50,828 bases of DNA from Lawsonibacter sp. (GCA_020025455.1 JAHHSC010000003.1:1-50828), one strand, 5' to 3'. Positions 8,752-17,063 are shown, numbered from the stretch's first letter. Notes: generated by a model from the sequence alone, not told the origin. A program made the numbers and translations.

Positions 8752-9039
8752 TCAGCGCGTTTCAAACTTTTTGCTGAACTGGATATAGAGGGCCAGCAGA
8801 ATAAGACCCACCCCCATAAGGGTGACGAAGCTGGCCAGATTCTCAGAGATGATCTCGTTCAGCAGCAGGAACTCGGTGGCGGCCAGGATGACGAGGTCGG
8901 TGAGCAGCAGGTTCCGGGCGGCGGGCTTCAAGCGGTTGCGGGCCTTGGACTTCTGGTCGGCGATCTCCTCCTGAATGGCCCGGCGCTTGGCGGCCGTGGT
9001 GGACTGGGAGTGGCGCTTTTTGTTCTTTTTCTTGCTCAT
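8752..9039 (-). CDS. Small basic two-TM membrane protein, unknown function
   Basis: A 95-aa protein: a very basic N-terminus (MSKKKNKKRHSQS), a helical charged stretch, then two hydrophobic segments at about residues 44-62 and 68-88. The ATG directly abuts the mnmA stop codon (9040-9042), and its AAAGGAG site lies inside mnmA, so translation is coupled. The basic leader suggests nucleic acid or membrane-surface contact but this is speculative. I do not recognise the family. Confidence 0.75.
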   Translation of the reverse strand: MSKKKNKKRHSQSTTAAKRRAIQEEIADQKSKARNRLKPAARNLLLTDLVILAATEFLLLNEIISENLASFVTLMGVGLILLALYIQFSKKFETR

Positions 9040-10107
9040 TTAGGGTTCTCCTTTCAAAATAACACCGCCGCCGACCACGGCGTCCCCGTCATACAGGACC
9101 ACAGACTGACCGGGTGTCACCGCCCGCTGGGGCTGGTCGAAGGTCACCCGGATGGAGTCGGGGCCGGTCTGCTCCACGGTGCAGGGCTGCTCCGTCATGC
9201 GGTAGCGCACCTTGGCCTTGAGCCGCATGGGAGCGTCCAGCCGATCAAAGGGGATGAAATTGATCTGCGCTGCGGTGAGGGAGCGGGAGAAAAGGCGGCT
9301 GTTTTCCGATAAAATCACGCAGTTGTCCGCGGGACGGACTTCCTTTACGTAGAGCCGTCCATGGTTGGAGGACACGCCCAGACCCCGCCGCTGGCCCACC
9401 GTGTAGCCGATGAGGCCGGTGTGGGTGCCCAGCACAGTGCCGTTCTCGTCCAGGAAGGGACCGGCGGGGTATTCCTTCCCCCGGTAGGCGCGGATAAAGG
9501 CGGCATAGTCCCCGTCGGGGATGAAGCAGATGTCCTGACTGTCGCTCTTGTGGGCGGTGACCAGCTTCTGCTCCCGGGCGATGGCGCGGATCTCATCCTT
9601 AGAGAGGTCGGCCAGCGGCAGGAGCGTGTGGGAGAGCTGATTTTGTGTGAGGGTATAGAGCACATAGCTCTGATCCTTCTCCGGCCGGGCGGCCTTGTGG
9701 AGAAGCCAGCGGTCCGCGCCCTGGTCGTAGGTGATGCGGGCATAGTGCCCGGTGGCCATTTTATCGCAGCCCAGCTCCTGGGCCTTGTCCAGCAGCGTGC
9801 CGAATTTAAGGCAGCGGTTGCAGTTGGCACAGGGGTTTGGGGTGCGGCCCTGTTCGTATTCCTGAACGAACGGCTCCACCACGTCCCGGCGGAAGCAGAG
9901 GGCCAGGTCCAGCACATGGTGGGGGATGCCCAGCTGTTTGGCCACGGTTTGTGCATCGGTCATGTCGGGGGAAGGGGGCAGACCGTGTTCGCCGTGGAAC
10001 AGGCTCATGGTGATGCCCACAACATCTTGTCCCTCCTGCTGAAGAAGCCAGGCGGCTACCGTGCTGTCTACGCCGCCGCTCATGGCGACCGCTGTTTTGT
10101 TTCCCAT
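9040..10107 (-). CDS. mnmA: tRNA-specific 2-thiouridylase
   Basis: A 355-aa enzyme that makes the 2-thiouridine of the wobble position (s2U34) in tRNA for Lys, Glu and Gln. The N-terminal PP-loop motif is AMSGGVDSTVAAWLL; a first catalytic Cys lies in NPCANCNRCLKF and a second in the SQDICFIPDGDY segment; a C-terminal beta-barrel follows. The ATG at 10107 (MGNKTAVAMSGG) has AGGAGG 9 bases upstream; a longer frame to 10197 has no support. The gene is divergent from nrdD. Confidence 0.95.
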   Translation of the reverse strand: MGNKTAVAMSGGVDSTVAAWLLQQEGQDVVGITMSLFHGEHGLPPSPDMTDAQTVAKQLGIPHHVLDLALCFRRDVVEPFVQEYEQGRTPNPCANCNRCLKFGTLLDKAQELGCDKMATGHYARITYDQGADRWLLHKAARPEKDQSYVLYTLTQNQLSHTLLPLADLSKDEIRAIAREQKLVTAHKSDSQDICFIPDGDYAAFIRAYRGKEYPAGPFLDENGTVLGTHTGLIGYTVGQRRGLGVSSNHGRLYVKEVRPADNCVILSENSRLFSRSLTAAQINFIPFDRLDAPMRLKAKVRYRMTEQPCTVEQTGPDSIRVTFDQPQRAVTPGQSVVLYDGDAVVGGGVILKGEP

Positions 10108-10144
10108 TTTGGGGGTCCTCCTGAAACAATGAAATTCATTGCGA

Positions 10145-10173
10145 AGTATAGCACACTTTGGCCTAAACAGCAA
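10145..10173 (-). promoter_or_regulatory. mnmA promoter
   Basis: Read leftward: TTGCTG (10173-10168), 17 bases, TATACT (10150-10145). It lies 38 bases ahead of the mnmA ATG. Confidence 0.6.
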
Positions 10174-10226
10174 CAAAAATAGCCCCTTTGCACCCAAACG
10201 CGGCTGCCGCCACAGGGCCCCACACT

Positions 10227-10283
10227 AAAGCATATCTTGTGTCAAGCGAAAAAGTGAATAAAAAAAGACACAATATCTTGTGT
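10227..10283 (+). promoter_or_regulatory. Two NrdR boxes upstream of nrdD
   Basis: Box 2 (10268-10283, ACACAATATCTTGTGT) matches the known NrdR consensus acaCwAtATaTwGtgt almost fully. Box 1 (10227-10242) has the same right half, CATATCTTGTGT, with a degenerate left half. Starts are 41 bp apart, close to four helical turns. NrdR is the ATP/dATP-sensing repressor of ribonucleotide reductase genes, so this predicts repression of nrdDG by high dATP. Confidence 0.85.
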
Positions 10284-10293
10284 ATAAATCAAA

Positions 10294-10322
10294 TGGACAA
10301 AGTGGCGCTCTTGTGGTAAAAT
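10294..10322 (+). promoter_or_regulatory. nrdD promoter
   Basis: TGGACA (10294-10299), exactly 17 bases, TAAAAT (10317-10322), just downstream of the second NrdR box. This gives a leader of about 40 bases before the ATG. Confidence 0.65.
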
Positions 10323-10367
10323 AAGCGAACTTGAAGAATTATCAGAATTGAGAGAGGAGCAGTCAAG

Positions 10368-12494
10368 ATGAAAGTAATCAAGCGTGACGGCAGTATCGTC
10401 ACCTATGACAGAAGCAAGATCGTGACCGCCATTGAGAAGGCAAACGCCGAAGTGGCACCCGAGGATCGCATCGCCCGGGACCGGATCGATGCCATCATTG
10501 ACCACATCGAGGCGCAGAACCGTTCCCGTATGCTGGTGGAGGATATCCAGGATATGGTGGAGCAGGGTCTGGCTGAGGAGGGCAAGTTCCATCTGGCCAA
10601 GACCTATATTATTTACCGCTACAACCGCGCGCTGGTCCGCAAGGCCAACACCACCGATGAGTCCATTTTGTCCCTGCTCCGCAATGAGAATGAGGAGCTG
10701 GCCGACGAGAACTCCAACAAGAACACCATGATCGCCGCCACCCAGCGCGACTACATCGCCGGCGAGGTGAGCCGTGATCTGACCCGCCGTATCCTGCTGC
10801 CCGAGCGCATTTCCAAGGCCCACGATGAGGGCGCCATCCACTTCCACGATGCCGACTACTTTGTGCAGCCCATTTTCAACTGCTGTCTCATCAACATCGG
10901 CGATATGCTGGATAACGGCACCGTTATGAACGGCAAGCTCATCGAGAGCCCCAAGAGCTTTCAGGTGGCCTGCACCGTGGTCACCCAGATCATCGCCTGC
11001 GTGGCCTCCAACCAGTACGGCGGCCAGAGCGTGGACCTGAGCCACCTGGGCAAGTACCTGCGCCGCAGCCGCGATAAGTTCCGCAAGCAGATGGCCGAGC
11101 AGTGCGCCGGGCAGGTGTCTGACGAGGTGCTGGAGCGGCTGGTTCAGGAGCGCCTGAAGGACGAGGTCAAAAACGGAGTCCAGACCCTGCAGTACCAGAT
11201 CAACACCCTGATGACCACCAATGGCCAGTCCCCCTTTGTTACGCTGTTCCTGAATCTCCGGGAGGACGACCCCTATATCGAGGAGAATGCCATGATCGTG
11301 GAGGAGGTCCTCCGCCAGCGTCTGGAGGGCATCAAGAACGAGAAAGGGGTCTATATCACCCCCGCCTTCCCCAAGCTGGTCTATGTGCTGGATGAGCACA
11401 ACTGCCTGAAGGGCGGCAAGTACGATTATATTACCGAGCTGGCCGTCAAGTGTTCCGCCAAGCGGATGTACCCCGACTATATCTCCGCCAAGAAGATGCG
11501 CGAGAACTATGAGGGCAACGTGTTCTCCCCCATGGGCTGCCGCTCCTTCCTGTCCCCCTGGAAGGACGAGAACGGAGCCTACAAGTTTGAAGGCCGCTTC
11601 AACCAGGGCGTGGTGTCCATCAACCTGCCCCAGATCGCCCTGCTGGCCCGCGGCGATATGGACAAGTTCTGGGCGATCTTCGAGGACCGTCTGCAGCTGT
11701 GCTACGACGCCCTCATGTGCCGCCACAATGCCCTGAAGTCCGTTACCTCCGACTCCAGCCCCATCCACTGGCAGTACGGCGCCATTGCCCGCCTGCCCAA
11801 GGGCGCGTCCATCGAGCCTCTGCTGAACGGTGGTTACTCCACCATCTCTCTGGGCTACATCGGCCTCTACGAGGTGACCAAGCTGATGACCGGTGTGAGC
11901 CAGACCCAGCCCGGCGGCACGGAGTTCGCCCTCAAGGTCATGAACCGCATGAGAAAGGCCTGCGATGACTGGAAGGCGGAGACCGGCATCGGCTTCGGCC
12001 TGTACGGAACCCCTGCCGAGTCCCTGTGCTACCGCTTTGCCCGCATCGACCAGGAGCGGTTCGGCACCATCAAGGACATCACGGATAAGGGCTACTACAC
12101 CAACAGCTACCACGTGGATGTACGCGAGCACATCGACGCCTTCGATAAGTTCACCTTCGAGTCCCAGTTCCAGAAGATCTCCAACGGCGGCTGCATCTCC
12201 TATGTGGAGATCCCCAATATGCGCCACAACCTGGAGGCCCTGAAGGAATTGGTCCGCTTCATCTACGACAACATCCAGTACGCTGAGTTCAACACCAAGA
12301 GCGACTACTGCCAGGTGTGCGGCTTTGACGGAGAGATCATCATTAACGATGATAACCAGTGGGAGTGCCCCGTTTGCCACAACACCGACCGATCCAAGAT
12401 GAACGTGACCCGTCGGACCTGCGGCTACCTGGGCGAGAACTTCTGGAACGTGGGCAAAACGAAGGAAATTAAGGCTCGCGTCCTCCACCTGTAA
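10368..12494 (+). CDS. nrdD: Anaerobic (class III) ribonucleoside-triphosphate reductase
   Basis: A 708-aa glycyl-radical enzyme that reduces NTPs to dNTPs without oxygen. An ATP-cone allosteric domain occupies residues about 1-90 (VIKRDGSIVTYDRSKIVTAI). The barrel follows. Near the C-terminus two CxxC pairs (CQVCGFDG and CPVCHNTD) form the structural zinc site, and the radical glycine is Gly686 in RRTCGYLGENFWN. GAGAGGAGC precedes the ATG. The activase nrdG starts 12 bases after the stop. Two NrdR boxes upstream suggest dATP-responsive control. Confidence 0.97.
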   Translation: MKVIKRDGSIVTYDRSKIVTAIEKANAEVAPEDRIARDRIDAIIDHIEAQNRSRMLVEDIQDMVEQGLAEEGKFHLAKTYIIYRYNRALVRKANTTDESILSLLRNENEELADENSNKNTMIAATQRDYIAGEVSRDLTRRILLPERISKAHDEGAIHFHDADYFVQPIFNCCLINIGDMLDNGTVMNGKLIESPKSFQVACTVVTQIIACVASNQYGGQSVDLSHLGKYLRRSRDKFRKQMAEQCAGQVSDEVLERLVQERLKDEVKNGVQTLQYQINTLMTTNGQSPFVTLFLNLREDDPYIEENAMIVEEVLRQRLEGIKNEKGVYITPAFPKLVYVLDEHNCLKGGKYDYITELAVKCSAKRMYPDYISAKKMRENYEGNVFSPMGCRSFLSPWKDENGAYKFEGRFNQGVVSINLPQIALLARGDMDKFWAIFEDRLQLCYDALMCRHNALKSVTSDSSPIHWQYGAIARLPKGASIEPLLNGGYSTISLGYIGLYEVTKLMTGVSQTQPGGTEFALKVMNRMRKACDDWKAETGIGFGLYGTPAESLCYRFARIDQERFGTIKDITDKGYYTNSYHVDVREHIDAFDKFTFESQFQKISNGGCISYVEIPNMRHNLEALKELVRFIYDNIQYAEFNTKSDYCQVCGFDGEIIINDDNQWECPVCHNTDRSKMNVTRRTCGYLGENFWNVGKTKEIKARVLHL

Positions 12495-12506
12495 GGAGGA
12501 AGCGGC

Positions 12507-13025
12507 TTGAACTTCGCTGACATCAAGCAGGTGGACGTGGCCAACGGGCCCGGCATCCGCGTGTCCCTCTTTGTCTCCGGCTGCACCCACCGCTGTGAGG
12601 GCTGCTTCAACGAGGAGGCATGGGACTTCAACTACGGCGCGCCGTTCGGACCGGAGCAGGTGGACCGAATTCTGACCCTTATGGACAAGAGCTACATCCG
12701 GGGGTTCTCCCTGCTGGGCGGGGAGCCGTTCCACCCTGCCAACCAGCAGACCGTGCTGGAGCTGATCCGCACCATCCGGGAGCGGTTCCCGGCCAAGGAT
12801 GTGTGGTGCTATTCGGGCTATCTGTTTGAGGACCTGGCTGCCGGTAAGGTGGGCAGCCACAGCAGGGAGCTGCTGGAGCAGCTGGATGTGCTGGTGGACG
12901 GGCCCTTTGTGATGGAGCAGAAGGACCTGAGCATCCGGTTCCGCGGTTCGCGAAACCAGCGGATCATCCGCGTGCCGGAATCCCTGAACGAAAACGAGAT
13001 CGTCCTCTGGGACGAACCACAATAA
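12507..13025 (+). CDS. nrdG: Anaerobic RNR-activating radical SAM protein
   Basis: A 172-aa radical SAM activase that generates the glycyl radical on NrdD. The 4Fe-4S cluster motif is CTHRCEGCFN (CxxxCxxC) near residues 30-40, and LLGGEP is the GGE-type SAM contact. The start is TTG at 12507 with AAGGAGGA a short distance ahead, which overlaps nothing else; no suitable ATG exists. It is co-transcribed with nrdD. Confidence 0.95.
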   Translation: MNFADIKQVDVANGPGIRVSLFVSGCTHRCEGCFNEEAWDFNYGAPFGPEQVDRILTLMDKSYIRGFSLLGGEPFHPANQQTVLELIRTIRERFPAKDVWCYSGYLFEDLAAGKVGSHSRELLEQLDVLVDGPFVMEQKDLSIRFRGSRNQRIIRVPESLNENEIVLWDEPQ

Positions 13026-13030
13026 GCTGT

Positions 13031-13063
13031 CCCCCGCTCTCCCGATTGGAAGGGCGGGGGTTT
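13031..13063 (+). terminator. Probable terminator after nrdDG
   Basis: CCCCCGC (13031-13037) pairs with GCGGGGG (13054-13060), with further CCC/GGG pairing inside, followed only by TTT. The short T-tract makes it weak or rho-assisted. Confidence 0.55.
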
Positions 13064-13212
13064 GCATGGTGGCGGTGTTCAAACCAATGTGTTCGATTTA
13101 CTCCGGGCTGAAATACCGGTGTGCATTGGTAGAGCAGACGCCTGATTGGACGCTAGCTCCCGTTGAACCTTTTGCAATCGGGGTAAATATTTCATTTATG
13201 GAGGATATCGTT

Positions 13213-14079
13213 ATGCTTGAATTAACGCAGACGTGCCCACTTGGCGTTGGAACCTATCGCATTGATGAAACAGACAAGGCCGCTGTTTTGAAAGGGCTTC
13301 ATCACTCGGTGGAGCGGGGACAGAATTATTTTTCCACTGGCTTCTCTTACGGAGATGGAGCGGTGGTGGATCTGTTGGGAGAATTCTTTCCCACGTTGGA
13401 CCGTGACTCCTTTTTTCTCAGTGCCTATGTAGAACCCGATGTTCGGACACCGGAGGACATACGAAAGCAGGCCGAGAATTATCTGCGCATCTTTAAAACA
13501 GATTATGTGGACTGTCTGCAAGTACATCTTCCCCTGGATACGGTGGTTCCGCTTGATGGGATCTATGAACAGATTCAGCAGTTGCAGCAGGAGGGCAAAG
13601 TGCGCTATATGGGTGCCAGCAATCTGTCCCCGGACGAATTGAACCATCTCAGCCAGAACGTGCCGCTCCTCTTATTTGAAGGGCTCTACAACCTGGAGTG
13701 CAAACACTACGAGCATCTGGGCGTTTTGGATCGTTGCAAGCAGGAAAACATAGAATTTGTCTGCTATCAGCCGTTGAGAAGAAACCGAACGGCGGCCCGC
13801 AATTACCCGCTGTTGGTGGAACTGGCCCAAAAGTACGGGTACACGCAGAACCAAATCATTTTAAATTGGATCATCAAAGAGAAAAAAATCCGTGCGATTG
13901 TGAAATCGGTGACGCCTGAAAACATTGACACCAATCTGGATGCCCTCTCCTTCTCCATGGAGCAAGAGGACTATGCCCGCCTGAATGCGTTCCGCTGCCC
14001 CGAAGGGGAGGGAATAAAGGTCGATTGGCTTGGAAACGGCGACGGAATTAAAATTAACTTTTTGGCCAATCAGTTTTAA
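13213..14079 (+). CDS. Aldo/keto reductase-like protein with altered active site
   Basis: A 288-aa protein of the AKR TIM-barrel fold: GVGTYRID near the start, YGDGAVVDLLG, DYVDCLQVHLP, GKVRYMGASNLS, and a C-terminal SVTPENIDTNLDAL NADP-region. The usual tetrad is Asp-Tyr-Lys-His. Here Tyr46 and His105 remain, but the Asp position is Ser41 (YFSTG) and the Lys position is Tyr72 (FLSAYVE). GGAGG lies 8 bases before the ATG at 13213; an upstream extension to 13066 is not supported. Base composition is clearly lower in GC than nrdDG, suggesting transfer. It may be a non-reductase or a redox-independent relative. Confidence 0.8.
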   Translation: MLELTQTCPLGVGTYRIDETDKAAVLKGLHHSVERGQNYFSTGFSYGDGAVVDLLGEFFPTLDRDSFFLSAYVEPDVRTPEDIRKQAENYLRIFKTDYVDCLQVHLPLDTVVPLDGIYEQIQQLQQEGKVRYMGASNLSPDELNHLSQNVPLLLFEGLYNLECKHYEHLGVLDRCKQENIEFVCYQPLRRNRTAARNYPLLVELAQKYGYTQNQIILNWIIKEKKIRAIVKSVTPENIDTNLDALSFSMEQEDYARLNAFRCPEGEGIKVDWLGNGDGIKINFLANQF

Positions 14080-14160
14080 GCGGTCCGTTGGGCGTTCGGG
14101 CAGCTTATTCCTCTGCCTTGCCCATTGAGAGATGGGCACAGCGGCCTTATGGGACATAAA

Positions 14161-14207
14161 ATCCCCCGGCTGTCCACCAAAAGTGGACGGCCGGGGGATC
14201 ATTTTTA
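14161..14207. terminator. Bidirectional terminator between convergent genes
   Basis: ATCCCCCGGC (14161-14170) pairs with GCCGGGGGAT (14190-14199), with an inner GTCCAC/GTGGAC stem, followed by CATTTTTAT on the + strand and by TTTTATG on the - strand. Confidence 0.85.
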
Positions 14208-14789
14208 TAAACGACGCAGGGGCGGGCCGTCCAGGTCGATGACCGTGTGTACCTGTTGAAGCAGGGCATCCTCGTGGCTGACCAGCAGAACGGGGGTGGC
14301 AAGCCCGCGGAGCCGCTCCAGAATACGGCCGGCCCGGCTGGGGTCCACCCCGGCAAACGGCTCGTCCAGCAGGTAGAGGGAGCCCCCCAGCGCCAGACAC
14401 CGGGCCAGGGCCAACCGGCGGGCCATGCCGCCGGACAGGGCGGCGGGATAGGCGTGTTCTTCCCCCTCAAGCTCTGCCAGCGCAAGCCAGAAGGGGACCT
14501 CGTCCCGGCGCTCCTTTGGGAGCACATCGGTGAGGTGCTGCTCCACGGTGCGCCAGGGGAGCAGACGGTTTTCCTGGAAGAGGAAGGCGGTCTCCTTGGG
14601 CGAAAGGCCGGTGACGCAGCCGGAGGCCGGTTTGGTCAGCCCGGCCAGCACCCGGAGCAGGGTGGTTTTGCCGCAGCCGGAGGGCCCCCGAAGCAGGGTG
14701 ATCCCGGAGGGGGGCAGGGTGAGAGAGAAGTCCGACAAAACCTCTTTTTCCCCAAAAGACAGGCAAATGTGGGAAAGTTCAATGGGCAT
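14205..14789 (-). CDS. ABC transporter ATP-binding protein (SsuB/TauB-like)
   Basis: A short 194-aa ATPase. Walker A GPSGCGKTT, signature LSGGMARRLALARC, Walker B LYLLDEPFAG and H-loop LLVSHED are all present, so it should be active despite being about 50 residues shorter than usual nitrate/sulfonate-type ATPases. The ATG at 14789 (MPIELSHICL) has GGGAGG upstream and overlaps the permease end by 11 bases. It is the third gene of the binding protein-permease-ATPase operon. Confidence 0.9.
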   Translation of the reverse strand: MPIELSHICLSFGEKEVLSDFSLTLPPSGITLLRGPSGCGKTTLLRVLAGLTKPASGCVTGLSPKETAFLFQENRLLPWRTVEQHLTDVLPKERRDEVPFWLALAELEGEEHAYPAALSGGMARRLALARCLALGGSLYLLDEPFAGVDPSRAGRILERLRGLATPVLLVSHEDALLQQVHTVIDLDGPPLRRL

Positions 14790-15567
14790 TGGGAACGCCT
14801 CCCTTCCGGCCGGACAGGACACGGCGCAGCAGCTGTTCCAGCGTCAGGGACAGCACCACCACGGCGGCGGTCCAGGCGAAGAGGTCAGGGACCTCCAGAT
14901 AGAGCTTGCTGTTGGCGATTTGGGTCCCCATGGCGTGCCGGGGCAGACACAGCACCTCGGCGGCGACCCCGGACTTCCAGCTCAGCCCCATGGCGGTGGC
15001 GGCGGCGGTCATGAAGTAGGGGCGCAGGGATGGCAGGTAGATGAGCCGAACCGTCTTAAGGGGGGAAAAGCGGTAGGCGCGGGCCAGCTCCAGAAGCTGC
15101 GGGTCCGTCTCCCGCAGACCGCGGGCCAGGTTGGACCAGACCAGAGGCAGAACCATAAGCCCGGCGATGATGGCGGGGACCAGGTTCCGGTCGGTCCACA
15201 GCAGCACCAGCAGGATAAAGGACACCACAGGGGTGGCCCGGATGACCCGGATGGCGGGGGACAGCAGCCGGTCGCACCATCTGGAGGCATAGGTCAGCCC
15301 GGCCAGCAGCCCGCCCAGCAGGGTGCCCACAGCCATGCCCATGAGAATACGGGCCAGAGAGGCGGCCACGGCGGTCCAGAACAGGGGGGTGCTCCCCAGC
15401 CGAAGCAGGGAGCGGAACACCGTGAGGGGGTAGGGGAGAAGCAGCTCGTTGCCGCGGCCCTCCACCCACCGTTCCACCAAAAAGGCCGCAAGCTGCCAAA
15501 CCCCCAGCCAGAAGGCCGGGGGCAGCAGCGCATAGATGCTGGGTTTGAGCTTGTCAGTCCACGCCAT
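14779..15567 (-). CDS. ABC transporter permease (SsuC/TauC-like)
   Basis: A 262-aa inner-membrane component with about six hydrophobic segments and a BPD_transp_1 core (EAA-type loop near LRETDPQLLELARAYRFS). I place the start at the ATG at 15567 (MAWTDKLKPS), which overlaps the end of the binding-protein gene by 14 bases; no clear ribosome site is visible, so coupling by re-initiation is likely. A longer frame to 15675 only reads the binding-protein gene out of frame. Confidence 0.88.
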   Translation of the reverse strand: MAWTDKLKPSIYALLPPAFWLGVWQLAAFLVERWVEGRGNELLLPYPLTVFRSLLRLGSTPLFWTAVAASLARILMGMAVGTLLGGLLAGLTYASRWCDRLLSPAIRVIRATPVVSFILLVLLWTDRNLVPAIIAGLMVLPLVWSNLARGLRETDPQLLELARAYRFSPLKTVRLIYLPSLRPYFMTAAATAMGLSWKSGVAAEVLCLPRHAMGTQIANSKLYLEVPDLFAWTAAVVVLSLTLEQLLRRVLSGRKGGVPNAH

Positions 15568-16591
15568 AGTAGAAGGAGTCGTAGGGCATGGAACCGCCGA
15601 TGGAGGCAGGATTTGCCTCAAAGAGAACGGCAAAGTAGTTCTCCAGCATGGTCCGCATCGCCTCGCCGGTGACAAAGGTCAGACCGGCCTGGGGGATGGC
15701 CATGGCGGCCACCTTGTCGTTGGGCGCGATCCCAAGCTCGGCCACCATCTGGGCGGCCTCACTGCGGTTGGCCTCGGCGGTCATAAAGGCGATGGACTTC
15801 TCATACTCGCGCAGGAAGGCCTCCACCTGATCGGGGTGCTCCTCGATGAACTGGGTCCGGGCCACAATGCAGCCCTGGGGAAGGGAGCCTTCCCCAAGCT
15901 CCTCCCAGGCGTCGGACAGATTCACGGCCACATGGACGCCCTGGTCCTTCATCATCAGGGCGGTGGAGGCGGGGACAGGCAGCATACAGATGCCGGACTC
16001 GGAAGAGGCCATTTTGGCGGTGATCTCCTGGGGGGACAGGAACTGAATGTCCACATCGGCGGGGTCCACGCCATTTTGGACAAGCAGGTGCTTGAGGATA
16101 TACTCGGGATTGGCGCCCTGACCCACAGCGTAGATGGTCTTGCCCTTCAGGTCGGCCATGGAGTGGACGGAGTCCCCCTTCTCCAGCACGTACAGCACGC
16201 CCAGGGTGTTGACGGCCAGCACCTGGATGGAACCATCGGTCTTGGTGCTGAGGGTGGCGGCCAGGTTGGTGGCAATGGCGGCCACGTCCACGGAGCCGCT
16301 GATGAGGGCGTCCTTGATGGCGGTGTTGTCCGCCACCACCTCGCTCGTGAGCTTCAGACCCTCGTCACCCTTACCGGACATGAGCCAGGCGGCGCCCATG
16401 CCGGTGGGGCCGGACATGGCGCTAAAGCGCAGAACGTCAGACTGGGGATCGGGGTCCACAGGGGTGCTGGTGCTCTGGGAGCCGTTGGAGGAGGCAGAGC
16501 CCTGCTGCCCGTTCCGGGAGCAGGCGGTCAGCAGGCTGGCGGCCATAGCGGCGCACAGCAGCAGAGAAATGGTACGTTTCAGCATGAGCAT
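15554..16591 (-). CDS. ABC transporter substrate-binding lipoprotein (NMT1/SsuA-like)
   Basis: A 345-aa lipoprotein. The signal peptide ends in the lipobox LLTAC, followed by a Ser/Gln/Gly linker. The body has the two-lobe pattern of the NMT1/THI5/SsuA family. With the downstream permease and ATPase it forms an importer for a small organic solute such as a sulfonate, nitrate or thiamine-pyrimidine precursor; nothing visible decides which. AAAGGA lies just before the ATG at 16591 (a second ATG two codons later is possible). Confidence 0.88.
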   Translation of the reverse strand: MLMLKRTISLLLCAAMAASLLTACSRNGQQGSASSNGSQSTSTPVDPDPQSDVLRFSAMSGPTGMGAAWLMSGKGDEGLKLTSEVVADNTAIKDALISGSVDVAAIATNLAATLSTKTDGSIQVLAVNTLGVLYVLEKGDSVHSMADLKGKTIYAVGQGANPEYILKHLLVQNGVDPADVDIQFLSPQEITAKMASSESGICMLPVPASTALMMKDQGVHVAVNLSDAWEELGEGSLPQGCIVARTQFIEEHPDQVEAFLREYEKSIAFMTAEANRSEAAQMVAELGIAPNDKVAAMAIPQAGLTFVTGEAMRTMLENYFAVLFEANPASIGGSMPYDSFYYGVD

Positions 16592-16621
16592 ATCGTCCTT
16601 TCCAAAATCATGAGTGAATGG

Positions 16622-16643
16622 GCCGCCCGAAAAACGGGGCGGC
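16622..16643 (-). promoter_or_regulatory. Leader hairpin in front of the ABC transporter operon
   Basis: GCCGCCC (16622-16628) pairs with GGGCGGC (16637-16643), 30 bases upstream of the binding-protein ATG. No known riboswitch consensus is evident. Its role is unclear; it could be a 5' stabilising hairpin. Confidence 0.35.
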
Positions 16644-16698
16644 TTTTGGTTGCCCCTATTTTAACATGACAGAGCCGGCGTTTCAATGCGAAAAAGAC

Positions 16699-16727
16699 AC
16701 ATATCCCTGCCTGGGCGAACATAGGAT
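16699..16727 (+). promoter_or_regulatory. Possible sigma-E-type promoter of spoIIID
   Basis: ACATATC (16699-16705), 14 bases, CATAGGAT (16720-16727). This resembles the mother-cell sigma-E pattern (ATATT, 14-15 bases, CATACAnT), which drives spoIIID in Bacillus. The match is partial. Confidence 0.35.
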
Positions 16728-16758
16728 GGACCAGTAAGAGCCGGGGAGTGTTGTTGAG

Positions 16759-17007
16759 TTGAAAGACAATATGGAGGACCGGGCCCAGCGCCTGGCACTT
16801 TACATCATAGAAAACCGGGCCACGGTCCGGGCCGCGGCACAGAGGTTCGGTATTTCCAAATCCACGGTACATAAGGATCTGACCGAGCGTTTGCCCCAGT
16901 TCAATCGGACGCTGTACCTCCAGGCCAAGGGCGTGCTGGAGGAAAACAAGGCCCAGCGGCACATTCGGGGCGGCATCGCCACCCGAAAAAAATACAAGGG
17001 GATCTAG
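16759..17007 (+). CDS. spoIIID: Sporulation transcription factor SpoIIID
   Basis: An 82-aa DNA-binding regulator of mother-cell genes during sporulation. The helix-turn-helix is TVRAAAQRFGISKSTVHKDL, and the family-typical basic tail includes HIRGGIATRKKYKG. The length matches SpoIIID of other Firmicutes. The start is TTG at 16759 with GGGGAG about 10 bases upstream; the in-frame ATG four codons later has no ribosome site. This gene is good evidence that the organism sporulates. Confidence 0.95.
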   Translation: MKDNMEDRAQRLALYIIENRATVRAAAQRFGISKSTVHKDLTERLPQFNRTLYLQAKGVLEENKAQRHIRGGIATRKKYKGI

Positions 17008-17063
17008 GAAACGGAAAAACGGCCGATTGCCGGGCGATCGGGGTGACGGTTTTGACGGACTGA

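Noticed and set aside
10242..13082. A 946-codon open frame on the - strand opposite nrdDG
   Set aside because: It is the mirror of the strongly biased codons of nrdD and nrdG, which are certain genes; its protein is a Val/Leu/His-rich shadow.
13115..13180. A tRNA-like D-arm text (GCATTGGTAGAGCAGACG)
   Set aside because: No acceptor stem, anticodon arm or TTC-containing T-arm could be completed around it.
13066..13212. An N-terminal extension of the aldo/keto reductase-like protein
   Set aside because: No ribosome site at 13066, no similarity before MLELTQTCPLG, and GGAGG is correctly placed for 13213.
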